Shown in pieces: positions 51,460 to 59,949 of a stretch of 64,000 nucleotides of DNA. Position numbers and translations under genes: made by a program. Source of the DNA: UBA4781 sp963674975 (GTDB lineage: Bacteria; Chloroflexota; Anaerolineae; Anaerolineales; Anaerolineaceae); assembly GCA_963674975.1 (NCBI GenBank), contig OY771913.1, positions 1,240,001 to 1,304,000 on the forward strand, in the 5' to 3' direction. Under the pieces are notes generated by a model that was given only the letters and a program-made list of their open reading frames with translations, was not told the DNA's origin and did not search any database. The stretch's first letter is position 1. Each line of letters starts with the position of its first letter.

Positions 51460-52116
51460 ATGGATTATTCTTTATTCAAGCAAGAAGTATTCGACACCAC
51501 GCTTCAGCTTGTCAAAATCGACCTGATCCGTATTTCGGCAGGGAACATCAGCATTCGCCTTCCGGATGGCAATGTCGCCATCACCCCCTCCGGTGTTTTA
51601 TACGACCGCATGAAACCGGAAGATATCGTCATCATGGATCTGAACGGGAACAAACTGGAAGGGGAATACAGCCCATCATCGGAAAAAGCGCTGCATAACG
51701 AGATCTACAAAGCCTGCCCAGATGTACAGGCGGTAGTTCATACGCATGCTGTACATGCTATAGCCTTCTCAACCCTCGATATGGAACTGCCCGCCATCTG
51801 TATCGAACTGCTTATGGTTGGCGCCCCCATCCCCACCGCACCCTATCGCTGCCCCGGTACTCCCGAAGTCGGCATTGATGCAGCTAACTATTTCGTTAAA
51901 TATCCTCGCTTGAAGGCGCTGCTGCTTAAAAATCACGGCATGGTTGCCATTGGGAAGGATCTCAGTGAAGCTTACCAGAATGCTTACAACCTGGAAACGG
52001 GCGCCGAGATCTACCATCTTGCCCTGCAGCTTGGGAAGACACCATCTGTCTTGAGTGAAGCGCAGGCAGCGGAGATATTGGAACGCTATCATGGAGCGAA
52101 AGAGAAGAAAGAATAA
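51460..52116 (+). CDS. Class II aldolase/adducin family protein (fuculose-phosphate aldolase-like)
   Basis: A 218-residue enzyme, the usual length for L-fuculose-1-phosphate aldolases. I use ATG 51460, with AAAAGG about 9 bases upstream, rather than earlier in-frame ATGs. Marks: GNISIRLPDGNVAITPSG, SSEKALHNEIY (catalytic Glu), VHTHAVHA (zinc His pair) and LLLKNHGMVAIG (third His). It cleaves a ketose or aldose phosphate to dihydroxyacetone phosphate; the exact sugar is unknown. A GH114-like lipoprotein gene follows 9 bases later. Confidence 0.9.
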   Translation: MDYSLFKQEVFDTTLQLVKIDLIRISAGNISIRLPDGNVAITPSGVLYDRMKPEDIVIMDLNGNKLEGEYSPSSEKALHNEIYKACPDVQAVVHTHAVHAIAFSTLDMELPAICIELLMVGAPIPTAPYRCPGTPEVGIDAANYFVKYPRLKALLLKNHGMVAIGKDLSEAYQNAYNLETGAEIYHLALQLGKTPSVLSEAQAAEILERYHGAKEKKE

Positions 52117-52125
52117 CTGTAAGGG

Positions 52126-53121
52126 ATGCAGATAGTTGTGAAATATAGATCACTGCTCTTTCTCCTGGTCTCTGTGTTCTTTCTGTGTTCCTGTCAAGCA
52201 ACAGTACCGGAAGAAACTGCGATCGATTACCGTTACGAAATGCGCCAGTTCGTGGAAAAGATCAGCTCCTACGCACGAGCAGTAGATCCCAACTTCATCA
52301 TCATCCCGCAAAATGGGCAGGAACTGCTGGTACAGGGGGAAGACAGCCAATCGGAAATAGACCAGCAATATATTGACAGTATCAACGGTATCGGTCGCGA
52401 AGACCTTTTCTATGGTTACACAAAAGATGATATTGCCACCGATCCGGCTGTTACCGATGCGTGGCTCGAATCTCTCATACTCGCCAGGGATGAAGGACTT
52501 GCAGTGCTGGTGATCGATTACTGCGCTACCCCTAACAATGTAGATATCTCTTATTCTCGCAGTGCAGAGTTGGGATTTCTTTCATTTGCTGCCGACCGGC
52601 GTGAGCTGGACGCTATTCCAGTTTATCCGGCGTTTCCTTTTTCTGAAAATGACGCGGTCATCGAAACTCTACAGCAGGCTCACAACTTCCTGTACCTAAT
52701 CAATCCGGCTCAATATTCATCAAAAGAAGAATTCATCGATGCAATCACTGCTACCAATTACGACCTGCTGGTGATGGACCTGTATTTTAATGATGAGGCT
52801 TTTACTACAGAAGAAGTGGAGCAGCTGCGCCAGAAAGCTAACGGCGGCTCCCGCCCGGTGCTGTGCTACATGAGCATTGGAGAAGCAGAAGATTATCGCT
52901 CCTATTGGCAGTCTGAATGGAATGAAAATCCTCCGGGGTGGCTGTTAGAGGAAAATCCAAATTGGGCGGGCAATTATCGCGTGCGATACTGGAATGAAGA
53001 ATGGCAGGCGCTCATCACCGGCAGTGCAGGCTCATATCTCGGCAGTATTCTCGAGGCAGGCTTCGATGGAATCTATCTGGATCTAGTGGATGCATTTTGG
53101 GAATTTGAAAGTGAATCCTAA
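52126..53121 (+). CDS. TM1410/GH114-type lipoprotein with swapped halves (candidate circular permutation)
   Basis: A 331-residue exported protein with a lipoprotein signal ending CSC (Cys23). The motifs of the TM1410/MJ1477 family (COG2342, related to endo-alpha-1,4-polygalactosaminidase, TIM barrel) are all there but in a rotated order. First come the usual C-terminal ones: FIIIPQNGQELL (57-68), GIGREDLFYGY (88-98), VLVIDYC (127-133). Then the usual N-terminal ones: YDLLVMDLYF (212-221), SIGEAEDYRSYW (250-261), GNYRVRYW (282-289), GFDGIYLDLVDAFWEF (312-327), and the stop follows. ATG 52126 or GTG 52138 may start it. Confidence 0.75.
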   Translation: MQIVVKYRSLLFLLVSVFFLCSCQATVPEETAIDYRYEMRQFVEKISSYARAVDPNFIIIPQNGQELLVQGEDSQSEIDQQYIDSINGIGREDLFYGYTKDDIATDPAVTDAWLESLILARDEGLAVLVIDYCATPNNVDISYSRSAELGFLSFAADRRELDAIPVYPAFPFSENDAVIETLQQAHNFLYLINPAQYSSKEEFIDAITATNYDLLVMDLYFNDEAFTTEEVEQLRQKANGGSRPVLCYMSIGEAEDYRSYWQSEWNENPPGWLLEENPNWAGNYRVRYWNEEWQALITGSAGSYLGSILEAGFDGIYLDLVDAFWEFESES

Positions 53122-53136
53122 TTTAGATACTTTTCA

Positions 53137-53841
53137 TTATCCCCCATCATGGGCTGCATGGGCTTGCTTCCAACCTGCGATAATATCAAAACTATGTGTC
53201 GTACCAATCCTTTCCGCCCCCGCCTGGATCATTTCTTTACAAGTTGACCAACTATGTATTCCACTGGCAGCTTTAATCTTTACTCCACCCGTGATATTGC
53301 TCTTCATAAGCTTAATATCGTGTACTGTCGCTCCAGAGGTTCCCAATCCGGTGCTTGTTTTAACAAAATCCGGCTTTACCACATTTGCGATTCTTACCAG
53401 TTCTACAATTTCTTTGTCTTCAAGATAACAATTCTCGAAGATCACCTTTGAAATAATACAGTGAGCCCGGCAGATCTCCACAATTTGCTCCATCTCTTTC
53501 TGGATATATTGATAGTTGTGCTCTTTGACTTCGCCAATATTAATGACATAGTCAATTTCATCAGCGCCTTCATTGATGGCTTCCTTCGTTTCAAATACTT
53601 TCACCGGGATGGTGGTTTGCCCTAATGGGAACGAAATAGCAGCGCCAACATGAATTGGAGTATTCTCCAAATAGCGTTTACACAAAGACACCTGGGCTGA
53701 ATTTACCGCAACCATTGCAAAGCCATTGTCTTTTGCTTCTTTACAAAGCTGTAAAAAATCTTTCTTTGCTGCATCTGGTGCTAAAAGAGTATGATCGATC
53801 ATGCCGCATAATTCTTTTAATGTAATTGTTTCTGCATTCAT
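53137..53841 (-). CDS. deoC: Deoxyribose-phosphate aldolase
   Basis: A 234-residue class I aldolase that splits 2-deoxyribose-5-phosphate into acetaldehyde and glyceraldehyde-3-phosphate. ATG 53841 has GGAG upstream; the frame runs on to 53943 but earlier codons do not fit. Marks: MIDHTLLAPDA, VSFPLGQ-like ISFPLGQTTIPVK, DEIDYVINIGEVKE, VDFVKTSTGLGTSGAT (KTSTG) and the Schiff-base Lys in GVKIKAASGIHS. Convergent with the GH114-like gene, 15 bases apart. Confidence 0.94.
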   Translation of the reverse strand: MNAETITLKELCGMIDHTLLAPDAAKKDFLQLCKEAKDNGFAMVAVNSAQVSLCKRYLENTPIHVGAAISFPLGQTTIPVKVFETKEAINEGADEIDYVINIGEVKEHNYQYIQKEMEQIVEICRAHCIISKVIFENCYLEDKEIVELVRIANVVKPDFVKTSTGLGTSGATVHDIKLMKSNITGGVKIKAASGIHSWSTCKEMIQAGAERIGTTHSFDIIAGWKQAHAAHDGG

Positions 53842-54009
53842 CAATACAAAACTCCATTCAGATAATGAATACTTTATACCATTAATCAACTGACAGTGAT
53901 GTTTAGATGCTGATATTGCCGGGATAAAATCTGATTTTCCCATACTGGTTTCGAAGGGATCATTCTGTACTTGATAAATACCTTTTGAAATTTTGAGTAA
54001 TAATAGAGC

Positions 54010-54615
54010 ATGGAAAGTGAGAAGACGGTGAGTGATAACGCTATGACCAAAACAGACAACCGGGATGAGTACCTTGAGAAAATTACCATTGGAAAACGAA
54101 AACCGTACAACGCAAAGATCTTGCTTGTGGAGTACGATCCCTTTTGGGTCATTTTATTTAAGCGGGAAGCAAAGAGGATCAGGAAAACCCTTGGTGATAA
54201 GGCAAGAGAAATACAGCACGTGGGATCCACTTCCGTACCGGGATTATGCGCCAAACCAATTATCGATATCCTGCTGATCGTGGCTGATTCCTCCGATGAG
54301 CCAGCTTATGTGCCTGATCTGGAAGCAGCCGGCTACACCCTGCACATCCGAGAACCGGATTGGTTCCTGCACCGCCTGTTCAAGGGTCCGGATACCAATA
54401 TCAACCTGCATGTTTTCAGTGAAGGTTCACCCGAAGCTGACCGGATGCTGCGCTTTCGGGACTGGCTGCGTGATCACGAAGATGACAGGCAGCTTTATGC
54501 AAATACGAAGCGGGAACTGGCACAGCATATCTGGAAGCATGTGCAGGATTACGCGGACGCAAAAACAGAAGTCGTTCAGGATATTATGCAGCGTGTGCTT
54601 TCTACTACACGCTGA
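54010..54615 (+). CDS. GrpB/UPF0157 family nucleotidyltransferase-fold protein
   Basis: A 201-residue protein with the GrpB nucleotidyltransferase signature: VEYDPFWVILFKREAKRIRK, HVGSTSVPGLCAKPIIDILL (paired acidic residues) and NINLHVFSEGSPEADRMLRFRDWL. Some relatives are fused to dephospho-CoA kinases, but the function of the stand-alone form is unknown. The N-terminal 30 residues are charged and extra; ATG at 54010 has no clear ribosome site and 54043 is an alternative. Confidence 0.88.
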   Translation: MESEKTVSDNAMTKTDNRDEYLEKITIGKRKPYNAKILLVEYDPFWVILFKREAKRIRKTLGDKAREIQHVGSTSVPGLCAKPIIDILLIVADSSDEPAYVPDLEAAGYTLHIREPDWFLHRLFKGPDTNINLHVFSEGSPEADRMLRFRDWLRDHEDDRQLYANTKRELAQHIWKHVQDYADAKTEVVQDIMQRVLSTTR

Positions 54616-54648
54616 TGGGTTTCTATTTCACAGTAAAGCTAATTCACT

Positions 54649-55077
54649 CTAGCCCTGTGCATCAACCAGAATACCTAGCTGCATCTGAATACCCAGCAGC
54701 TGGTAATCATAGCAAGCCTGCGGATTCCGCCCATACAGGTCACGCATGTAAATATTCCCCCACTCTCTGCCCAGCCGGCTGATGCAGTACTGCGAATAAG
54801 CCGGATCTGCTAAAAGCTGATTTGCATTCACCAGGCGTTCAAGTTCGTCTACCGCACCATTGGTGGTCGGCGCATCTTTGACAAAGAGCCCGCCTGGTTG
54901 AAAAAAGGTGATCTGCGGATTTCCCGCATTCAGAGCGATCGTCTCTTCCACGGCAGCCAGAGCAGGCTTGTTTTTCATGGTCAGTGCCCGCGCCAGGGCA
55001 TTTTGGTCACCACTTTTTAACGAATTCAGTAATCCCTGATCTGGTTTTCCTCTTATTCTTTCCCGTCGTCGAATCAT
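54649..55077 (-). CDS. Hypothetical protein, 142 residues
   Basis: A soluble, mostly helical protein with no signal peptide; basic N-terminus (MIRRRERIRGKPDQG) and a C-terminal half with NGAVDELERLVNANQLL and YGRNPQACYDYQLLGIQMQL. AAAGGA precedes ATG 55077. No family recognised. It lies 37 bases downstream (minus strand) of the beta-helix surface protein gene and may share its transcript. Confidence 0.6.
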   Translation of the reverse strand: MIRRRERIRGKPDQGLLNSLKSGDQNALARALTMKNKPALAAVEETIALNAGNPQITFFQPGGLFVKDAPTTNGAVDELERLVNANQLLADPAYSQYCISRLGREWGNIYMRDLYGRNPQACYDYQLLGIQMQLGILVDAQG

Positions 55078-55113
55078 TTCTACTAATCCTTTATCTACGT
55101 CAATAATCTTCCA

Positions 55114-56919
55114 TCAATTCTCGGGCAGCGTGAATCCATCAAACGCGATAAACTGAACATTATCGATATATAAAGTATTCTCCCCACCCCATTGGAAAAT
55201 TCCAAAACCCCAGGGTTTTGCAGTCGATGTCAATTCCGAAAGTTTTTCCTCATTCTGCAGGCGCACAAAATCAGCATGGTCAAATTTTCCGGGCTCCCAG
55301 ACAGCGGCAAACAATTCCTGCGCATTATTATCAATTGCGATCAACATTTCATAACGCGTATCAGGCTCAATGGTCGTAGCTCCCTGCATGGGAACTAGAG
55401 GCAGTACATAATCCACCGCCTGCCCTCCCATACAGGGCAGGTCACCGCAATCTAAATCTTGCGAATTGAACATGACATTAAATTCTGCGGTAACATCTCC
55501 ACCATCTTTGAACTCCTCATAAGTATCGCTGTTTTTGTAAATGATTTCTACCTGGAATTGTCTCGCACCTGTAAATGAGAAAGTGATATGAACCGCCTGT
55601 GAGAGCTTTCCACTTTCTGCCGCATAGCTTGCCACCGCCTCATTTACCTTTGAAAGATGCCAATCGGTATCGGCAGGTGAGAGAACCAATACTCCATTTT
55701 CAACAAACCGATCCTGATCGATCATCCACTGCCCGATCTCATCCAAATCATCGAATGTCTCTTCCCAGACCACCTCGGGCTGGCTTAATACACTGCTGAT
55801 ATCAATGAATGCACTGTCAGCATCATTTTCAATATCCACAGCAGAGATTGGTTCAGAAAAGGGAGATGAATTTCCATCTTCGCTATAAGCAGTTATATAA
55901 AGATATTCCCCCTGAAATGAAGAGCCTTTCAGAAAATTAAAATAATATCTTCCGTTATCAATAGGCTGCAACTGGTTTGCTTCCCCCTCAAAATAACGCG
56001 GACCGGTAGAATCTCCTGTGTAGATTTCTACCTGTTCAGTCTCACTGTTGGTGAAAATTTTCCCGCTGATATAGCCCTGCTTGTTATAAATCGAGCGAAT
56101 TTCTTCAACTATGATTTCAGTATTGTAATTACCATCATTATTAAAAACAACATTTCCAGCCTGATTGTTATAAACAACCGTTTGCATGATGGTGTTGTCT
56201 TTCGATCCGCCAAGAATGTTGATCCCTGCCTGCCCGTTATTGGCAATAATATTGTTTGGACCAATGGTATTGTGATTCGCGTCAGCCCGGATAATAACGC
56301 CATCTATTGCATTCCCATTGGTTGTGCCATCCGCTTCCAGACCGATAAAATTACCACTAACAGTATTCTCCCCGGCGCCTCGTTGAATGGAAATCCCATA
56401 ATCATTTGCCACAAAACAGTTCCCCTGTCCCTGCGGACCATCTCCAACAGAGGGATCTCCTCCTATTTGATTATTACGAGCTCTTTCCTGATCCCCATCA
56501 CCATCGATCATAAGTCCCACCTGGAAATGAACGAACTTGAATCCATAGACAGTATTTCCGCTGGATTGAATAAAAATACCCGCCTCAACCCCCGCAGATC
56601 CATCCAGAATCACACCGGCGTTGGATGCATCCAGCGTTATATTCCCCTTCCCCAGAAAGATCGAATCGGTCAAAGAGATAGTAGCCGGTGAAGATGGGTC
56701 AAATACGGATGGTTCAAAAGTGATCGTGCTTCCACTTTCCGCTAGTTCCACGGCTTCTCGTAAAGTACCGGCGCCTGAATTTTCCGTACTGGTTACTACA
56801 AAATCAGCAGTGATCTCTGCCGTTCCAATTTCGTCGTTTGCTGCTCTCGCAGAGCACGCAGCATTCATCAGTAGAACATTTACGAGAAAAAGCCCTCTGA
56901 AAAATTTACCGGTATTCAT
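55114..56919 (-). CDS. Secreted right-handed beta-helix protein with C-terminal jelly-roll-like domain
   Basis: A 601-residue exported protein from ATG 56919 (GGAGGG upstream). The signal may be cut after ARA, or at Cys22 as a weak lipobox. Residues about 40-290 form a parallel beta-helix (AGTLREAVELAESGSTITFE start, then NNQIGGDP, NTVSGNFIGLEADGTTNGNA, NHNTIGPNNIIANNGQAGI), like the polymorphic outer-layer and pectate-lyase-fold proteins. A Gly-poor linker follows, and the last 220 residues are a domain shared with the next gene (FDDLDEIGQW to AKPWGFGIFQWGGENTLYID). Probable carbohydrate-binding surface protein. Confidence 0.75.
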   Translation of the reverse strand: MNTGKFFRGLFLVNVLLMNAACSARAANDEIGTAEITADFVVTSTENSGAGTLREAVELAESGSTITFEPSVFDPSSPATISLTDSIFLGKGNITLDASNAGVILDGSAGVEAGIFIQSSGNTVYGFKFVHFQVGLMIDGDGDQERARNNQIGGDPSVGDGPQGQGNCFVANDYGISIQRGAGENTVSGNFIGLEADGTTNGNAIDGVIIRADANHNTIGPNNIIANNGQAGINILGGSKDNTIMQTVVYNNQAGNVVFNNDGNYNTEIIVEEIRSIYNKQGYISGKIFTNSETEQVEIYTGDSTGPRYFEGEANQLQPIDNGRYYFNFLKGSSFQGEYLYITAYSEDGNSSPFSEPISAVDIENDADSAFIDISSVLSQPEVVWEETFDDLDEIGQWMIDQDRFVENGVLVLSPADTDWHLSKVNEAVASYAAESGKLSQAVHITFSFTGARQFQVEIIYKNSDTYEEFKDGGDVTAEFNVMFNSQDLDCGDLPCMGGQAVDYVLPLVPMQGATTIEPDTRYEMLIAIDNNAQELFAAVWEPGKFDHADFVRLQNEEKLSELTSTAKPWGFGIFQWGGENTLYIDNVQFIAFDGFTLPEN

Positions 56920-57034
56920 TTTCCCTCCGATATGCTTCAGATAGATCACAAAACCATAAGAATCAAGAGGAGCAGACAAAAAGCAGTGCGGTTACGAACC
57001 TTAAAGCGGCACCATCTTTTTTTACTTGCATTGT

Positions 57035-57084
57035 TAAAAATTCCCGCATTATCTTTTTTGTTCATTTGGTCAGACAATGCGGGA
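57035..57084 (-). terminator. Probable terminator between the two surface-protein genes
   Basis: A 9-bp stem TCCCGCATT (57042-57050) with AATGCGGGA (57076-57084) and a 25-base loop. On the minus strand it is followed by ATTTTTAAC. It is 35 bases past the stop of the lipoprotein gene. Confidence 0.55.
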
Positions 57085-57118
57085 GTTTCGAGTTGAGTCC
57101 CTAGCTCATCAGCGTTAT

Positions 57119-58024
57119 TTATGGTAAATCAATGCTCTCAAAAGCCAGATATTCAACACTGTCGATATTTACCGTGCTTCCGCCGCCCCATTGATACATT
57201 GAAAAACCCCAAGGTTTCGCAAGGGAAGTCTCTTCTTGCAGCATTGCATCATCCTGAACACGCATTGCCAGACCATTGTCATAGCTGCCCGATTCCCAGA
57301 TAACAACATAGAGAGTCTGATTGGGATTATCGATCGCCATAACCATCTCATAGCTCTTGCCTTCCTCAAGGAAAGTATTGCCTTCCATGGGATATTCAGG
57401 AGATTCACCGCCATTTGAAGAAGTAACTGCCAGATAAGGATTTGGATTGGGAATATTCGATGAGGGCTGCATACTGATCATAAATTCATCTTCAGCAACG
57501 CCACCCGCAAAATTCATATAATCATCAGTCCCTTTATAGGATGCACCCATCTTGAAAAATTTCTCCCCTGCGTATGAGAAAACGACATGCACAGCCTGCG
57601 ACATTCCATCGTAACCTTCTTCAGCCGCATAATAAGCAAGCGACTCGTTTGCATTCACGGGACGGAAATCTACCGGTGGGAAAGTCAAAATTCCATTATC
57701 TAATGAGATATCCCCTTCTGTATACCAGTGAGTGATCTGACTCAAATTATCGAAATTATCCTGCCAAACAACATGAGCGCTGTCCAGCATGGTGCTGACT
57801 GCCGTCAAAATTTCATCCGTTGGGTTTGACTGCTCTTCTTCCGGTGAGCTTTCCTCAGCCATCGGTTCTGACTCTTCAGGAGCAGATTCTTCTTCAACTT
57901 CCTGCGCTTCTGCGGGTTCTGCTTCAACAGGAGCCGCCTCTGTCTCAGCAGGTGATCCAGAACAGGCTGCCGCTAGAAACATAGCTCCTACGATCAATAA
58001 TGCAAATACTTTATTTTTCGACAT
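57119..58024 (-). CDS. Lipoprotein with the same C-terminal domain as the beta-helix protein
   Basis: A 301-residue lipoprotein (signal MSKNKVFALLIVGAMFLAAA then Cys). An acidic Glu/Ala/Pro/Ser-rich linker reaches about residue 75, followed by a 220-residue domain that matches the end of the beta-helix protein (VVWQDNFDNLSQITHWYTEG, AVHVVFSYAGEKFF, AKPWGFSMYQWGGGSTVNID). Start ATG 58024 follows AGGAGG. It may be secreted and bind sugar or calcium; no catalytic residues recognised. Confidence 0.75.
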   Translation of the reverse strand: MSKNKVFALLIVGAMFLAAACSGSPAETEAAPVEAEPAEAQEVEEESAPEESEPMAEESSPEEEQSNPTDEILTAVSTMLDSAHVVWQDNFDNLSQITHWYTEGDISLDNGILTFPPVDFRPVNANESLAYYAAEEGYDGMSQAVHVVFSYAGEKFFKMGASYKGTDDYMNFAGGVAEDEFMISMQPSSNIPNPNPYLAVTSSNGGESPEYPMEGNTFLEEGKSYEMVMAIDNPNQTLYVVIWESGSYDNGLAMRVQDDAMLQEETSLAKPWGFSMYQWGGGSTVNIDSVEYLAFESIDLP

Positions 58025-58089
58025 TGTTCCTCCTATAGTGTTTTCTAAGTTAAGTAGATCATAAAATAAAAATTATGAGGTTTCAGCAG

Positions 58090-58107
58090 TGTAACAATTC
58101 TGTTACA
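58090..58107. promoter_or_regulatory. Palindromic operator candidate TGTAACA-N4-TGTTACA
   Basis: A perfect 7-bp inverted repeat with 4-base centre, 13 bases past the response-regulator stop and about 65 bases upstream of the lipoprotein gene at 58024. The size and symmetry fit a dimeric regulator, possibly the adjacent OmpR-type protein. Confidence 0.45.
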
Positions 58108-58120
58108 TTCTCAAATCATA

Positions 58121-58846
58121 TTAATTTGAAATGATTCGTACATGTGGAATGAAGCGATATCCTGATTGCGGAATCGTCTCAATATAAACAGGCTCCCCGG
58201 CATCATCTCCAAGCATCCGTCTAAGTTCTCCGATCCGATTATCAACCGCGCGCGAATCAACCGCATTTTCCCATCCCCACACTACCTCCTGCAGCCGTTC
58301 TCTTGAGAGCACCTCATCTGGATGCGTGATCATATACTCAAGTAAGCAGAATGCACGCTGTGTGCAGTGCACCTGCTGCCCTTTAATATAGATCTCCTTA
58401 CGCTGTCGATTAAAGGTCAGATCACCGGCTGCCAGAACCCATGCTCCCGTCAGGGACGAAGAATACAACTGGCTGCGGCGCAGTACTGCTCGAATTCGTG
58501 CAACCAGCTCCAGTGGTTCGAAGGGTTTATTGAGGTAATCATCCGCTCCCTCATTCAATGCCATGATCCTTTCAGAAGAACTATCAATCTGGGTGAGCAT
58601 GATCACGGGAATAGTATTTCTTTGATCGCGGATAGAACGCAAAAACTCCCTGCCATCCATGTGGGGCATGATCACATCACAAACTACCAGATCAGGCTGC
58701 TCGCTTTTGAGATATTGGAGTGCTTCAAGCCCATCTGCTGCAACCTCGCAGTCAAAACCGGAACGTTTTAGATATGCCGATAATCCTTCAGCTATCTCAG
58801 GATCATCATCAGCCAACAAGATCTTTGTTTTAGCGTTTTCATTCAT
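58121..58846 (-). CDS. OmpR/PhoB-family response regulator
   Basis: A 241-residue regulator from ATG 58846 (AGGAAG upstream). Receiver domain: LLADDDPEIAEGL, phosphoacceptor in VVCDVIMPHMDG, LTQIDSSSERIMAL and DYLNKPFEPLELVARI. The C-terminal winged-helix domain has RERLQEVVWGWENAVDSRAV and GYRFIPHV. It is last in the kinase-lipoprotein-regulator operon and probably controls nearby surface protein genes. Confidence 0.94.
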   Translation of the reverse strand: MNENAKTKILLADDDPEIAEGLSAYLKRSGFDCEVAADGLEALQYLKSEQPDLVVCDVIMPHMDGREFLRSIRDQRNTIPVIMLTQIDSSSERIMALNEGADDYLNKPFEPLELVARIRAVLRRSQLYSSSLTGAWVLAAGDLTFNRQRKEIYIKGQQVHCTQRAFCLLEYMITHPDEVLSRERLQEVVWGWENAVDSRAVDNRIGELRRMLGDDAGEPVYIETIPQSGYRFIPHVRIISN

Positions 58847-58896
58847 TGGTAAGTTCTTCCTGTTTAAAGTATCAATCTTTCCCCAAGCGGTACTCA

Positions 58897-59949
58897 TCAC
58901 TGAATAAAATCAAAAGGAATGGCAGCCACAAGCTGTCCATCTACCCAAAACAAGGCTTGATACTCCCCTTCAGGTAAATGCTGCCAGCCATACCCCCAGG
59001 TAGTATCCATTAGCGTTGTAGTCCAATCGCCCAGTGTCGGGGAATAAAGAAAATCTTTCACATACAGCAAACGGGAATAATGGTTGCTGTAAATGCCAAC
59101 TTCCAGATCTTTGATCAAATTCAAGATATCAGCATGGAAACAAATCCCTTTATCGCCATTGATAAAAACGTCCAAATGAGGGTGGTCCCCCGTACAATCC
59201 ACCAATTCCAGGGTATTGAAATATTCAGACTGCAGTTCTGGATGTACTTGTAGAGAAGGAACGTTGATCATCCCGGGTTGGGGAATTTCATCGGGCAGTT
59301 TCTGAAAAACTATATTTGCCAGTTCATATACAGAATCCATGTTCACAAACGGATTCCAACCGAATAGATCAATGATCACCATAGCATTCCCTTTATAGAA
59401 ACGGTAGCTGATGGTGTGCTGTTCATTGAAAATAGTAGAGCCGGTTTCCAGTATCAAAGCTTCTTCTCCTACGAGGTAATCACTCTCTACTTTCTCATAT
59501 TGATCTCCGAAATGACCGCTTTTCAGCATCTGGCTGGTTATGGGCACCGGGCTTTGTATGATGGTCTGACTAATGAAGAGATCGGATTGGTACGCCTGGT
59601 AATGACGCACATGTGCTAATCCCAATAGATTCCCATCAGATTCAAGATAAGAGATGTTAAGCGTTTTTTTGTCAAAACCAGCAAAAGCCGATTCCTGCGG
59701 CAGCATTTCTTCAGGAAAGAAATATAGATCGGGATCAAACGGTTCGGCAGAAATTTCTTCCTGATATAAAATGACAGGTTCCAATTCTTTTCGTTCTGCA
59801 TCCGCTTTTCGGTCAGATGCAGTTTCAAGGGTAATGGCTGCTTCCTGACAGCCGCATAATAAAAAGACGGTGAGAAGAACATTGATGAATACGAAGAGCC
59901 TTTTTCTGATCGATGTGAATTTCGCTTTCACCTGTTCTCCGGATTTCAT
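58897..59949 (-). CDS. Lipoprotein between kinase and response regulator genes
   Basis: A 350-residue lipoprotein (signal FVFINVLLTVFLLCGCQ). The mature part is a mixed alpha/beta protein with no recognised motif; Cys pairs occur in LVDCTGDHPHLDVF and GICFHADIL. Its start overlaps the kinase stop by 4 bases (ATGA) and it ends just before the regulator, so it is translated with the two-component system. It may act as an extracellular sensor partner or as the output of the system. Confidence 0.6.
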   Translation of the reverse strand: MKSGEQVKAKFTSIRKRLFVFINVLLTVFLLCGCQEAAITLETASDRKADAERKELEPVILYQEEISAEPFDPDLYFFPEEMLPQESAFAGFDKKTLNISYLESDGNLLGLAHVRHYQAYQSDLFISQTIIQSPVPITSQMLKSGHFGDQYEKVESDYLVGEEALILETGSTIFNEQHTISYRFYKGNAMVIIDLFGWNPFVNMDSVYELANIVFQKLPDEIPQPGMINVPSLQVHPELQSEYFNTLELVDCTGDHPHLDVFINGDKGICFHADILNLIKDLEVGIYSNHYSRLLYVKDFLYSPTLGDWTTTLMDTTWGYGWQHLPEGEYQALFWVDGQLVAAIPFDFIQ

